Assembly (NCBI GenBank): GCA_030694465.1
Contig: JAUXYJ010000055.1
Coordinates: forward strand, 388,413-452,412
Source of the DNA: Deltaproteobacteria bacterium
GTDB taxonomy: Bacteria > Myxococcota_A > Polyangia > Polyangiales > Ga0077539
Direction: 5' to 3'
DNA: 64,000 nt
In this document: positions 17,559 through 26,238 of the stretch, in pieces
Numbering within the stretch: position 1 is the stretch's first letter
How the letters are laid out: every line of letters starts with the position of its first letter
Made by a program: the position numbers and the translations under genes
Notes under the pieces: generated by a model
Databases searched by the model: none
The model's input: the letters and a program-made list of their open reading frames with translations, nothing else
What the model was told of the DNA's origin: nothing

Positions 17559-17942
17559 GTGAAAATCCGCGTATTCGCGCTCGATGTCACGCTCTTCACA
17601 AGCGGCTGTGTGGCCTTTGTTCTCGGGCACACCATCGGTCTCAGCGCACGCCACCAAGTGCTGCACGAAGAGACCCCGATGCTCGCCGCCGTGTGCCTCT
17701 TGACCTGCGCGTGGATGCTCTTCTACGCGGCCAAGCTCCGCGCATCGCAGTGGCGCCGCGCCCTGGGCTACCTCGCGTGTGGGCTCTTCGCCGCGCTCGC
17801 CCTCGTGTGCCTCACGCAGGGCTGGCTGATCCCCTGGCCCAACGGAGTAGCCCTAGGGCCGAGCAACGCGTTTGCCTGGCTCCTAGGGGCCTCTGCGGGG
17901 GCCCTCGCGGTGCTCTTGAGCTCCCCGGCGCGCATGCGCTAG
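17559..17942 (+). CDS. Small four-helix membrane protein, unknown
   Basis: 127 residues from GTG 17559, 26 bases after infC. Four hydrophobic helices fill the sequence (about residues 8-27, 40-57, 68-88 and 99-122), with short loops and a basic C-terminus, so an inner-membrane protein with both ends probably cytoplasmic. No motif I recognise. It occupies the place where rpmI/rplT usually sit. It may be co-transcribed with infC, but this is unproven. Confidence 0.6.
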   Translation: MKIRVFALDVTLFTSGCVAFVLGHTIGLSARHQVLHEETPMLAAVCLLTCAWMLFYAAKLRASQWRRALGYLACGLFAALALVCLTQGWLIPWPNGVALGPSNAFAWLLGASAGALAVLLSSPARMR

Positions 17943-17984
17943 CGGGCTCGCGTAGGCTCAGCGCGGATAGGGTACCTTGCCCCC

Positions 17985-19277
17985 ATGATCTCGCGTGACC
18001 GCATCCGCAGCTTAGCGCTCGCTGCGCTCGTTTTGGGCTGCAACGGCACGGCCCAATCGCTGCGTGCACAAGCCGCACGCGGCGACATCGCCGGCGCCCT
18101 GCAGAGCTACGAGCGCCACGTCCGAGAGCGCGGAGCCTCGCACCCTGACGCAGTCCAAGGCATCGCCAGCGCTGTGCTCGAACAAAGCGCCCGGAGCGAC
18201 AGTGTCCGCGGCCGCAACGCCGCGTTCTCAACGCTGCGCTCGCTGGGATCGCGCGGCCGAGACATCTTGGTCGACCTCGCAAACACCCCCGGGATCGTCG
18301 GCGACCGCGCCGCCTCGGTGATCTACGAGATCGACGGCCGCGAGGGCGAGCCCCCCGCGAGGCTCCTCGCCGCGTCCCAAAGCCTCGAGCCTGAGCGACG
18401 CATCGCAGGCCTCGTCGTCTTCGAAGGGCGGCGTGATTTGCTGGGTTTGGTCGCTGCCCTCGACGCCGAGTCGCCCGAGGTCCGGCGCAGCGCAGCCCTG
18501 CGCATGGGCCGATGGCGCGACAACCCCACGGTGATCGAGCGCCTCGGAGATTGCCTCCGCACAGACCGTGACGACGGAGTGCGCGCGACGTGTGTGAGCT
18601 CCCTCGGTTCGCAAGGCCCCACCGCGTTTGACCGCATCGTCGCTGCGAGAGAAGACTCCTCGGGTTTTGTCCGCATGGCCGCGATGAGCGCGCTTGTGAG
18701 CGCGGATCTCAACCGCGCCAAGCCGCTGCTCGCTCCCCTGATGGCCACGCCTTCGACCGAGAGTGTCGAGCTCGCGAGAGCCCTCGCCGCGCGCGGAGAC
18801 GAGCCCGCGATCGCACATGTCTTCGAGGTCTTGGCCGGAGCAAACCCCGCGCTGAGAGCCCAGGCGGCAGTGGCTGTGTCAGGACTCGGTGAGCGCTACG
18901 AAGAGCGCCTGGTGACCTTCGTGACCGACTCGGATGTCGAAGTGAAGCTCCGCGTCGCAGCCGCCCTCGGGCGCGGGGGGCGAAGGCGTGACGTGGCCAT
19001 CGCGAACCTCCGGCCGCTCGCGGTCTCGAGCGACCCATTGCTCGCAATGCGTGCACTTTTGCTGCTCGCTGAGCTGCGCGACGCCGCGGTGACGCCCGCC
19101 GTACGCCAAGCGCTGTTGTCAGAGCAAGAGACCATCGCGCGCCTCGCAGTGCTGGCGTGGTCTCACCTCGCGGGGCTCAGCGGAGAGATCGACCCGCTGC
19201 TCCCGCTGTTGCTACGCCGTGACGTCGGCGTGCGGGTGCTCGCGGCAGGAGAAATCCTGCGAATCGCCTCGCGCTAA
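17985..19277 (+). CDS. HEAT-repeat lipoprotein
   Basis: 430 residues from ATG 17985. The signal ends with lipobox VLGC (Cys19). The first 100 mature residues are helical and TPR-like (GDIAGALQSYERHVRERG). The rest is a series of HEAT/PBS-lyase-type repeats recognisable by (R/V)..AA..LG and S..VR..A patterns, for example SPEVRRSAALRMG, DDGVRATCVSSLG, DVEVKLRVAAALG and DVGVRVLAAGEIL. Such proteins are periplasmic scaffolds; no enzyme motif is visible. The stop overlaps the convergent protease gene by three to four bases. Confidence 0.75.
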   Translation: MISRDRIRSLALAALVLGCNGTAQSLRAQAARGDIAGALQSYERHVRERGASHPDAVQGIASAVLEQSARSDSVRGRNAAFSTLRSLGSRGRDILVDLANTPGIVGDRAASVIYEIDGREGEPPARLLAASQSLEPERRIAGLVVFEGRRDLLGLVAALDAESPEVRRSAALRMGRWRDNPTVIERLGDCLRTDRDDGVRATCVSSLGSQGPTAFDRIVAAREDSSGFVRMAAMSALVSADLNRAKPLLAPLMATPSTESVELARALAARGDEPAIAHVFEVLAGANPALRAQAAVAVSGLGERYEERLVTFVTDSDVEVKLRVAAALGRGGRRRDVAIANLRPLAVSSDPLLAMRALLLLAELRDAAVTPAVRQALLSEQETIARLAVLAWSHLAGLSGEIDPLLPLLLRRDVGVRVLAAGEILRIASR

Positions 19278-20230
19278 TGTCCTAGTGCGCTGCGCTTGCT
19301 TGCAGACTTACGTCGTAAGCTTAGCGTCACGAAGGCCATCGCAGCCGCCCAGCGCGCGGTGGGCGAGGGCGCCTGCGAGGGCACGTCGCTGCGACACTGA
19401 CACCCAGGGACGCACGCGTCGCCACGCTCAGGAGCGCGATTGCACAACGGATTTTGCAGGGCTGGATAGATCGCGCAGCGACCCGCAGCGTCGTCTTCGC
19501 GGACCGTCACGCGTGGCGCGCTGAGGTCGTAGCTGGCCACCATGAGCGCGTCGTTTGTGTCCGAGTGGGCGAGGCCCATGACATGACCCAGCTCATGCGT
19601 GAGCACCGCGGCGAGGCTCCGTGTGTCGGGCGAAAGCGGTGTCTGCACAGAGAACACAAAGCCCTCGGGGTTGGCCTCTGAGCGCGTGTTGAGCGCAACG
19701 TCTGCATCCAAGAGCGTCCCGTCGCGCACATCGAACGTGAGCACCGTCGCCGCGATGACACCGGGCGCAAACAGCGGCGAGTCGCTCCATCGCGTGCGAA
19801 AACTCACGACACTCGCGCTCGGAGCGCCTCGAACAAACGCGACACTCTCGCCAAGACTCGCGCACGTCGTGCTGGACAACCCCAGGGCAAACGATCGCGC
19901 GCCCGAGAGGGCGCTTGTGCAGGGCGCGAGGTTCCAGGATGTGATCGCTGCGTCGAGCGTGGAGCGGACCACGGACTCGCCCAACGCAGGAGACACGTTG
20001 CGCGCGTCGAGGTAGAGCCCTGCGCAGTAGCTCGGCCAATGCAAGGGCTGCCCTTCGCGTGGGCACTGCAACGCAGCGAGGGCGCGCCCCGACGTGGTGG
20101 CTTGGCAAAACGCATGCGCTTCGTTTGTCCAGCCGAAAAGCACCACGGCGACGCCCATCGCGAACCAAGCGACGGGCTGGCGGATGGACGCTCCGAAGCG
20201 ATCCAAACCCTTGGTGGACACGCTGGCCAT
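19274..20230 (-). CDS. Matrixin-like zinc metalloprotease, surface-sorted
   Basis: 318 residues from ATG 20230; a start at 20248 is an alternative. The signal peptide ends near NEAHA. The catalytic site is HELGHVMGLAHS, the HExxHxxGxxH metzincin motif, with a likely Met-turn in DALMVASYDLSAPR. This matches matrixins (peptidase M10 type). The C-terminus has a Cys-rich patch (CNRAPERGDACVPGCQC), a hydrophobic helix (ARWAAAMAFVTLSL) and RRKSASKR, resembling a MYXO-CTERM sorting tail. It probably degrades extracellular protein at or outside the outer membrane. No separate propeptide cysteine switch is evident. Confidence 0.82.
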   Translation of the reverse strand: MASVSTKGLDRFGASIRQPVAWFAMGVAVVLFGWTNEAHAFCQATTSGRALAALQCPREGQPLHWPSYCAGLYLDARNVSPALGESVVRSTLDAAITSWNLAPCTSALSGARSFALGLSSTTCASLGESVAFVRGAPSASVVSFRTRWSDSPLFAPGVIAATVLTFDVRDGTLLDADVALNTRSEANPEGFVFSVQTPLSPDTRSLAAVLTHELGHVMGLAHSDTNDALMVASYDLSAPRVTVREDDAAGRCAIYPALQNPLCNRAPERGDACVPGCQCRSDVPSQAPSPTARWAAAMAFVTLSLRRKSASKRSALGH

Positions 20231-20326
20231 CCCGAAAGAATCGCACATGGGTGACAACAGACCTACGAGTCCCCGCGAGACAGAGCGAAATTCGTCAGTG
20301 ATTTCGCCCAAGGCATGATCGCGATG

Positions 20327-20356
20327 TTGACACCGTCTCGCACGCTCGGGTACCGC
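20327..20356 (+). promoter_or_regulatory. Possible promoter of the tatT gene
   Basis: TTGACA (20327-20332), 18-base spacer, TACCGC (20351-20356). The -10 is poor. If used, the transcript would start about at the ATG 20363, so it would be leaderless or nearly so. Confidence 0.25.
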
Positions 20357-20362
20357 ACTTAC

Positions 20363-21358
20363 ATGCGGCGTGAACGACTGACGAAGTTGGTAGCGGTTTT
20401 GGCCCTCGTGGGGTCACAGGCAGGATGTCTCTCGCAAATCGCGGCGGGCTCCACGGCAAGCATCGTAGGACGCGGCTCGGTGGCGCTCAGCCGCATGGCC
20501 GACCCCGAGTTTGTCGAAGCGGCGATCCCAGGCTCTGCGGCGACGCTCGAGAGCCTGATGATCACGATCCCATCAAACGAGATCCTTCGTCTTACCTTGA
20601 CGCGAAGCTACGCCTCGTTTGGCTTTGGCTTCATGGTCGAGCACATGGAAGACGCGCTCACTCACGATGACATGGAGCGCGCAGATCACTTTCGCGCGCG
20701 TGGCACGGCAGCCTTTTTGCGCGCCCGCACCGTGGGCTTCGAGATGATGAGCATCTGGGAGCCCGATGACGGCGGCGTCGAAGGCAACCGCAGAAATCTC
20801 GAACGATGGCGCAACTATCTTCGTAATTTCGAGCGTCGCGAGCAGGGCGGTCAGCTCTTCTGGACCGCGTACGCGTGGGTCAACTTCATCAACCTCAACA
20901 AAGACGACCCCGACGCAGTCGCGGACCTCCCCTTCGTGATCGCCCTGGCCGAACGCGCCAAAGATCTCGACCACGAGTTCAACGATTTTGCACCCCACGC
21001 GCTCCTCGCGGGCATCATGGCTGCGACACCTCCCGCCCTTGGAGGTCGCCCCGACCTCGCGATGGCAGAGCTCGAGTACGTGATTCAACAGACCCGCGGC
21101 CAGAACCTGATGTACCGCGTGATTTTGGCCCGCAATGTCGCGGTCCCAATGCAAAACCGCGAGCTCTTTCGCACGCAATTGCAGTTGGTGCTCGACGCAG
21201 GTGACGTGAGCGAAGACCAGCGGTTGTCCAACGTTTTGGCCAAGCGCCGCGCCCGCCGCTACCTCGCTCAGATCGACGATCTGTTCTTGCCCGACATGCC
21301 CGCAGAGAGCGCGCCTGCGGGCGAGGCGACCGCGGCCGAGACTCCGGCTAGCAACTGA
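20363..21358 (+). CDS. tatT: TatT-type TRAP-transporter-associated lipoprotein
   Basis: 331 residues from ATG 20363; lipobox SQAGC (Cys22). The all-helical body without HTH or enzyme motifs matches the TatT family (Treponema pallidum Tp0956), a TPR-like trimeric lipoprotein that associates with the TRAP binding protein. Recognisable family features are GSVALSRMADPEFVEAAIPGSAATLE near the N-terminus, the repeated helical hairpins (FGFGFMVEHMEDA...RARGTAAFLRAR) and DLAMAELEYVI near the end. It is followed by the TRAP binding protein and permease, which strongly supports the assignment. The C-terminus is an Ala/Glu/Pro tail. Confidence 0.85.
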   Translation: MRRERLTKLVAVLALVGSQAGCLSQIAAGSTASIVGRGSVALSRMADPEFVEAAIPGSAATLESLMITIPSNEILRLTLTRSYASFGFGFMVEHMEDALTHDDMERADHFRARGTAAFLRARTVGFEMMSIWEPDDGGVEGNRRNLERWRNYLRNFERREQGGQLFWTAYAWVNFINLNKDDPDAVADLPFVIALAERAKDLDHEFNDFAPHALLAGIMAATPPALGGRPDLAMAELEYVIQQTRGQNLMYRVILARNVAVPMQNRELFRTQLQLVLDAGDVSEDQRLSNVLAKRRARRYLAQIDDLFLPDMPAESAPAGEATAAETPASN

Positions 21359-21379
21359 TCTTTTTGCGCTGAACCTGGG

Positions 21380-21395
21380 TGGGGGAGACCCCCCA
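21380..21395. other. Short G/C hairpin after tatT
   Basis: TGGGGG (21380-21385) can pair with CCCCCA (21390-21395) around a four-base loop. No T tract follows, so it is at most a partial terminator or transcript-stabilising hairpin in the 209-base tatT-tatP gap. Confidence 0.3.
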
Positions 21396-21411
21396 ACGCA
21401 AGCCGAGAGCC

Positions 21412-21433
21412 TTGGGGGCACTCATTGGGGGCA
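21412..21433. repeat. Two 9-bp direct repeats upstream of the TRAP binding-protein gene
   Basis: TTGGGGGCA at 21412-21420 and again at 21425-21433, a 13-base period. A candidate operator in the tatT-tatP intergenic region; no regulator gene is nearby. Confidence 0.35.
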
Positions 21434-21567
21434 TACACTGAGCGAATAGCGCTCCGTATGCGTGCGTCGTATGGTCTCTCTCCGGCTCTCGTCGCACCCT
21501 GCGCGCGGTGCAACGGGACTCTGTTCTGTAGGTCTCGCGCGCCGTCCCGGAAGGCATCGTACAAACC

Positions 21568-22590
21568 ATGGCTCGAAACAAACCAACACTGAGCATTTTG
21601 GCGGCGGTCGCAGCGCTCGTTGGGGTCGGCGCGTCCGTCCACGTCAGCGCGCAGACAGCACCTGCGCCTGTGAGCATCTCGATCGCGACGCTTGCGCCCG
21701 CAGGCTCGACCTGGATGAACGTCTTTGACGCGTGGAACCGCGAGATCCGCCGCGAGTCCGCGAAGATCAACCAGCCCATGCGCTTTCAGTTCTTTCCCGG
21801 CGGCGTCCAAGGGGACGAGTCCGAGGTCATCCGCAAGATCCGCAGCGGACGGCTCGATGGCGCCGCAGTGACCGCTGTGGGCTTGGCTCAGGTCCACCGG
21901 CCCGCGCTGGCCTTCCAAGCCCCCGGAATGTTCACCGCGTACGGACCACTCGACTCCGCACGCCAAGCCCTGCACAGCGAGCTCAACACCGCCTTCAATG
22001 CCGGAGGGTTCGAGCTCATCGGCTGGGCCGACGTAGGCCAGGCACGGATCTTCTCCCAGAGCGCTGTCCGCACACCGGCAGAGCTCGCGACACAGCGCCC
22101 ATGGGTCTGGCGCGACGACCAGGTGATGCCGCTCTTTTATCAGATCATTCGCGCCAATCCCGTGACCCTTCAGGTCCCCGAGGTGCTCTCAGCGCTGCAG
22201 ACCAATCGGATCAACGCCGTGGTCACGAGCGCTCCAGTCGCCGTTCAGCTCCAGTGGGCCTCGCGCATGACCCACATGACGGACATGCCCATGTACACCA
22301 CCATCGGTGCCACGGTGATTGGTCAGCAAAAATACAGGACTCTTACACCTCAGCAGCAACAGCTCCTGCGCACGACCGGGGCTAACTATCACCAGCTCGC
22401 GCGCGGAGCCCTCCGGCGTGCCGAACAGCAAGCCCTGCAATCGCTCTCTGCGCGAGGGATCACCGTGGTCAACGTCGACGCAGCCCAGAGGGCGCTATGG
22501 GCCCAGGCGTTTGCTCAGACGCGCGCACGAATCACTGGGCAAATTGCTGACGCTGCGTTCATGTCTCGCGTGGCTGGCTTCACCCGCTGA
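21568..22590 (+). CDS. tatP: TRAP transporter substrate-binding protein, DctP/TatP type
   Basis: 340 residues. Periplasmic binding protein with a Sec signal cleaved near VSA-QTAP. DctP-fold marks: LAPAGSTWMNVFDAWNREI, FQFFPGGVQGDESEVIRKIRSGRLDGAAVT, LTPQQQQLL. In ordinary carboxylate-binding DctP proteins an Arg follows GF and another lies in K(I/M)R; here the segments read WADVGQARIFS and PWVWRDD, resembling the TatP (Tp0957) group whose ligands appear to be hydrophobic rather than C4-dicarboxylate. The ligand is unknown. It lies between tatT and the permease. Confidence 0.88.
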   Translation: MARNKPTLSILAAVAALVGVGASVHVSAQTAPAPVSISIATLAPAGSTWMNVFDAWNREIRRESAKINQPMRFQFFPGGVQGDESEVIRKIRSGRLDGAAVTAVGLAQVHRPALAFQAPGMFTAYGPLDSARQALHSELNTAFNAGGFELIGWADVGQARIFSQSAVRTPAELATQRPWVWRDDQVMPLFYQIIRANPVTLQVPEVLSALQTNRINAVVTSAPVAVQLQWASRMTHMTDMPMYTTIGATVIGQQKYRTLTPQQQQLLRTTGANYHQLARGALRRAEQQALQSLSARGITVVNVDAAQRALWAQAFAQTRARITGQIADAAFMSRVAGFTR

Positions 22591-22698
22591 CCTCGTGCGT
22601 CAAAACGACCAGCGCGCGGACGCTTCGGTTAAATCTCACCATCACCTGGAAATTGTTGCTCGATTCAACACTCATTGACTTGATACGCTCCGCGCAAG

Positions 22699-25503
22699 AT
22701 GGCCGGCGCAGCACCAGGGTCTAAACCCGCACCTTTTCTCAAGTCACTGGATTTCATCGATCGAAGCGTGCTGCTCGCAGAGAGCGCCCTCTCGGTGATT
22801 GTGGTGTTGGCCATGGTCTTTATGGCCGTAGGTGAGTCTGCGACGCGATTAATCGCGCTCGCCCTCACGAGGTTTTCCACGCCAGAGACCGTGACGAGCT
22901 TCTTGTCTCGCACGGGCCCATTTGCGCGTGTCGCTGGCGATTTTCTCATGCACGGCACGCTCTGGGCGGCGTTCTTGGGCGCGAGCTTCGCCACCCGTGG
23001 CCGCAAGCACTTGGCCATCGATGTGATCGGTCGACTGCTCCCGCCGCGGGCCAAACACGCCCTCGCAGCCATCGCATCGAGCCTCGGCGCCGTCGTAGCG
23101 TTCACGCTCGCAAAGGGAATCTATGGCGCGCTCCTTGAGGCCTCGCACAACGCCGCAACACAGATCGCCAACGCGACGACGACAGGGCTAGATCCCTCGA
23201 CGATCGACCGGTCGTTTGAGTTTCAATACGTAATCCCTGCGGGATTTGCGCTCATCGCGATCCGCTTGCTCATGCACGGATACCATGAGTTCGTCGCAGT
23301 GTTTCGCCGCGAAGACCCCGCGCCCAAGAGCGAGTCCGACGCGACCGAGACCGCCGAAACCGTCCCCGAAGAGGTGCTCCCAGTCTTCGGTGCGCCCGTG
23401 GACTACGCGACCGCGAGCGAGATCGGCATGGCCGTCGTGGTGCTCGCTCTGATGGTCGTCCCGAGCGTGGGGAGCTTGGTATTTAAGTCTCTCGCAGGCG
23501 CTACGACGCTCGCCGCGCTCACCCTCCTAGGTCCTCTGGCGATGCGGCACCGCCGCAGCCAAAACCTCGCGCCCACGATGCCCCGCCCCGTCGAGCCCGA
23601 GGTCGAGTGGAAGCCCGCACACCTCGCGCTCGCCGCGGTGCTCACAGTGGCGCTCTTGGCCGCATGCCGCGCAGGCCTCAACGCCATCCCAGGGATCCCC
23701 ATCAGTGTCGGCGTCGCGTTCTTCTTCTGCATGGCCCTCGTGGGCGCGCCGCTGTTCACATTCCTAGGCGGAATGGCTCTCTTTTTGTGGCTCCACGGCA
23801 CCAGCAACGTCGCGATTCAGCCGCTCGCGAGCGCCATGGAAGACGCCCTCGGTCCCCACTTCGCACGCATGAGCGTGTTGCCAACGATCCCTGTGTTTAC
23901 CCTCGCGGGCTACCTCATGAGCGAGTCCAAGACGCCCCAGCGTCTGGTCCGCGTTGCGCGCGCCGTGCTGGGCGTTGTGCCAGGTGGACTCGCCGTCGTG
24001 TGCCTCGTCGCGAGCGCGTTCTTCACGATCTTTTCGGGCGCGAGCGGGATCACCATCGTAGCCATCGGCGGCCTGCTCTACCCCGCGCTCATCAAAGACG
24101 GATACTCTGAGAAATTCTCGCTCGGCTTGGTCACCACCGGAGGCGCTCTTGGCGTGACGTTTCCGCCGTGCCTCCCGCTCATTGTCTACGGCATCGTCGC
24201 AGGTCTGCAAGAAGCGCCTCCCGGACGCGAGCGCCTAGAGCTCCAGAAGTTCATGCTCGCAGGACTCGTCCCCGGCGCGCTCTTGCTGGGTCTGCTCATC
24301 GTGTACGCGGTCGTGATGGGCATCGTGTCCAAAGCGCCCCGCACAAAGTTCGACGCCAAAGAAGCAGTCGCAGCCCTCTGGGAAGCCAAATGGGAGCTGT
24401 TTTTGCCCGTGTTTCTCATCCTGGGCTTGGCCAAGGGGATCTTCAATCCCTCGCAAGCCGCAGCGTTTACCGCGTTCTATGTGCTGATCATCGAGGTCTT
24501 TGTGTACAAAGATCTCTCGATCACCAAAGACCTCCCGCGAATCATCCCCGACTCGATGGTGCTCGTCGGCGCGATCTTCGTGAAGCTCTGCGCAGCCACG
24601 GTGCTCACCGCGTTTTTCATCGACGCGCAGGTCGCCGACAAGCTCTTTGAGTCGCTCACCTGCGGTCCTCAAGCGCTCGAGTACATGCGCACCCACGCAG
24701 ACTCCATCGGCTCGTGCCGTGAAGCCGTGGACTCCCTCGCGCGACAGCACCTGCCCTCAGGCGGAATCATCAATTCGCAGATCTCGTTCTTGATCGCGCT
24801 CAATGTCTTCTTGCTCGTCGTGGGCATGCTCATGGACATCTTCAGCGCCATCGTCGTGATCGTGCCGCTGATCTCTGGGATCGCGCTCCACTTCGATCTC
24901 AATCCCTACCATCTCGGGATTGTCTTCTTGCTCAATCTCGAGATCGGCTACCTCATGCCTCCCATGGGGCTAAACCTGTTTATCGCAGGGTTTCGCTTCA
25001 ATAAGCCGGTCCCCGCGCTCTACCGCATGGTGCTGCCCTTCATCGGAATCTTCGTCGTCGCGCTCTTGCTCACGACCTACGTGCCGAGCCTCACGCTCAT
25101 GATGGTCCCCGGACAACACGCGACCACACAGACCACGCCCACCAACACGACGACCACGCCAGTGCTCACCCCCACGGCGGACACAGACGCTGGCGGAGCT
25201 CCTGCGATTCCAGCAGGAAACTGCGATCTCCCAGGCGAATCTGAGTCCTTCGAAGACTTCCAGCGTAGGTGCTCAAGTGAGCTCAACGGAGGGGCACCCG
25301 CAGGCGCCGCCGCGACACCTCCGGCAAACCCGACCGATTGCGATCTTCCGCGCGAAAACGAGCCCTATGCGGCCTTCACGACGCGTTGTCACCTCAACGA
25401 TCCGCCCGCAGATTCGCCCACGAATGCAGAACTCGACGCGGGCACACTCGCGCCAGAGTCCGACGCGACCGCAGCGGTGGACGCCAGCACGCAAAGAGAC
25501 TGA
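22699..25503 (+). CDS. Fused TRAP transporter permease (DctQ-DctM) with Cys-motif tail
   Basis: 934 residues, an inner-membrane sodium-coupled TRAP permease. Residues 1-210 form the small Q domain (four helices, MVFMAVGESATRL, IDVIGRLLPPRAKHAL). Two linker helices follow, then the large M domain from about residue 300 (GIPISVGVAFFFCMALVGAPLF, IFSGASGITIVAIGGLLYPAL, GGALGVTFPPCLPLIVYG). Around residue 655 there is an insertion with two cysteines (LTCGPQALEY...GSCREAVDS). The last 115 residues are a Thr/Pro/Ala-rich tail with two copies of CDLP.E.E....F..RC (about 841 and 879). Fused Q-M permeases are known; the tail and insertion look unusual. Confidence 0.88.
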   Translation: MAGAAPGSKPAPFLKSLDFIDRSVLLAESALSVIVVLAMVFMAVGESATRLIALALTRFSTPETVTSFLSRTGPFARVAGDFLMHGTLWAAFLGASFATRGRKHLAIDVIGRLLPPRAKHALAAIASSLGAVVAFTLAKGIYGALLEASHNAATQIANATTTGLDPSTIDRSFEFQYVIPAGFALIAIRLLMHGYHEFVAVFRREDPAPKSESDATETAETVPEEVLPVFGAPVDYATASEIGMAVVVLALMVVPSVGSLVFKSLAGATTLAALTLLGPLAMRHRRSQNLAPTMPRPVEPEVEWKPAHLALAAVLTVALLAACRAGLNAIPGIPISVGVAFFFCMALVGAPLFTFLGGMALFLWLHGTSNVAIQPLASAMEDALGPHFARMSVLPTIPVFTLAGYLMSESKTPQRLVRVARAVLGVVPGGLAVVCLVASAFFTIFSGASGITIVAIGGLLYPALIKDGYSEKFSLGLVTTGGALGVTFPPCLPLIVYGIVAGLQEAPPGRERLELQKFMLAGLVPGALLLGLLIVYAVVMGIVSKAPRTKFDAKEAVAALWEAKWELFLPVFLILGLAKGIFNPSQAAAFTAFYVLIIEVFVYKDLSITKDLPRIIPDSMVLVGAIFVKLCAATVLTAFFIDAQVADKLFESLTCGPQALEYMRTHADSIGSCREAVDSLARQHLPSGGIINSQISFLIALNVFLLVVGMLMDIFSAIVVIVPLISGIALHFDLNPYHLGIVFLLNLEIGYLMPPMGLNLFIAGFRFNKPVPALYRMVLPFIGIFVVALLLTTYVPSLTLMMVPGQHATTQTTPTNTTTTPVLTPTADTDAGGAPAIPAGNCDLPGESESFEDFQRRCSSELNGGAPAGAAATPPANPTDCDLPRENEPYAAFTTRCHLNDPPADSPTNAELDAGTLAPESDATAAVDASTQRD

Positions 25504-25509
25504 GCGAAG

Positions 25510-26193
25510 TTGCCACGGATCTCATTCGCTCTGAGCGCGAGACGCCTGCGCGCAACGCACGTCGGCACAGTGCTCACCGAGCGCTACCCGTCCCCGCGTT
25601 GTGAGCTGGATTACGCCTCGCCGTTTCAGTTGCTCATCGCGGTGATCTTGTCCGCGCAGACCTCGGACAAGGCCGTCAACAAGGTCACGCCCGAGCTCTT
25701 TGGTCGCTTTCCTGACGCGCCGAGTCTCGCCAAGGCGCCGCTCCTCGAGCTCAGAAAAATCCTCCGGAGTATTGGCTTCTTTCGAGCGAAAGCTCGCTCG
25801 ATTCGTGGGACCGCGCAGGCCATTATGAAGCGATACGGAGGCGAGGTTCCACGCGAGATGGCTGCGCTCATCACGCTCCCTGGGGTTGCGCGCAAGACCG
25901 CCAACGTGGTCCTCGGTGAGGCGTTTGAGATCGCCGAAGGGATCGCGGTAGACACCCACGTCGCGCGGGTATCGAAGCGACTTGGCCTGACAAAATCCAC
26001 TTCACCGCCAGAGATCGAGCGAGACCTCATGCAGGTCACCCCGCGCACTGACTGGGGCAAGGGGCACCTGAGGATGGTGCTCTTCGGTCGCTATCACTGC
26101 ACTGCGCGCTCGCCCAAGTGCACAGAATGTCCGTTGCTTGACGTGTGCATTGCACCCGAATCAGCCGCTGTGCGCGATGCATGTCACGAATGA
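25510..26193 (+). CDS. nth: Endonuclease III
   Basis: 227 residues from TTG 25510, six bases after the permease stop; downstream GTG starts are also possible. DNA glycosylase/AP lyase removing oxidised pyrimidines in base-excision repair. The HhH motif LPGVARKTANVV holds the catalytic Lys, VDTHVARV the catalytic Asp, and the iron-sulfur cluster loop is CTARSPKCTECPLLDVC (C-x6-C-x2-C-x5-C). LLIAVILSAQTSDKAVN is the family N-terminal signature. The tight spacing to the permease suggests readthrough, without implying a shared function. Confidence 0.93.
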   Translation: MPRISFALSARRLRATHVGTVLTERYPSPRCELDYASPFQLLIAVILSAQTSDKAVNKVTPELFGRFPDAPSLAKAPLLELRKILRSIGFFRAKARSIRGTAQAIMKRYGGEVPREMAALITLPGVARKTANVVLGEAFEIAEGIAVDTHVARVSKRLGLTKSTSPPEIERDLMQVTPRTDWGKGHLRMVLFGRYHCTARSPKCTECPLLDVCIAPESAAVRDACHE

Positions 26194-26238
26194 GGCGGCA
26201 CCCAAGCGTTTGTGTTATTTCAAGCGCGGATCGCAACT

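Noticed and set aside
26195..26238. CIRCE or sigma-32 promoter before grpE
   Set aside because: No TTAGCACTC/GAGTGCTAA pair or clear sigma-32 boxes are visible.
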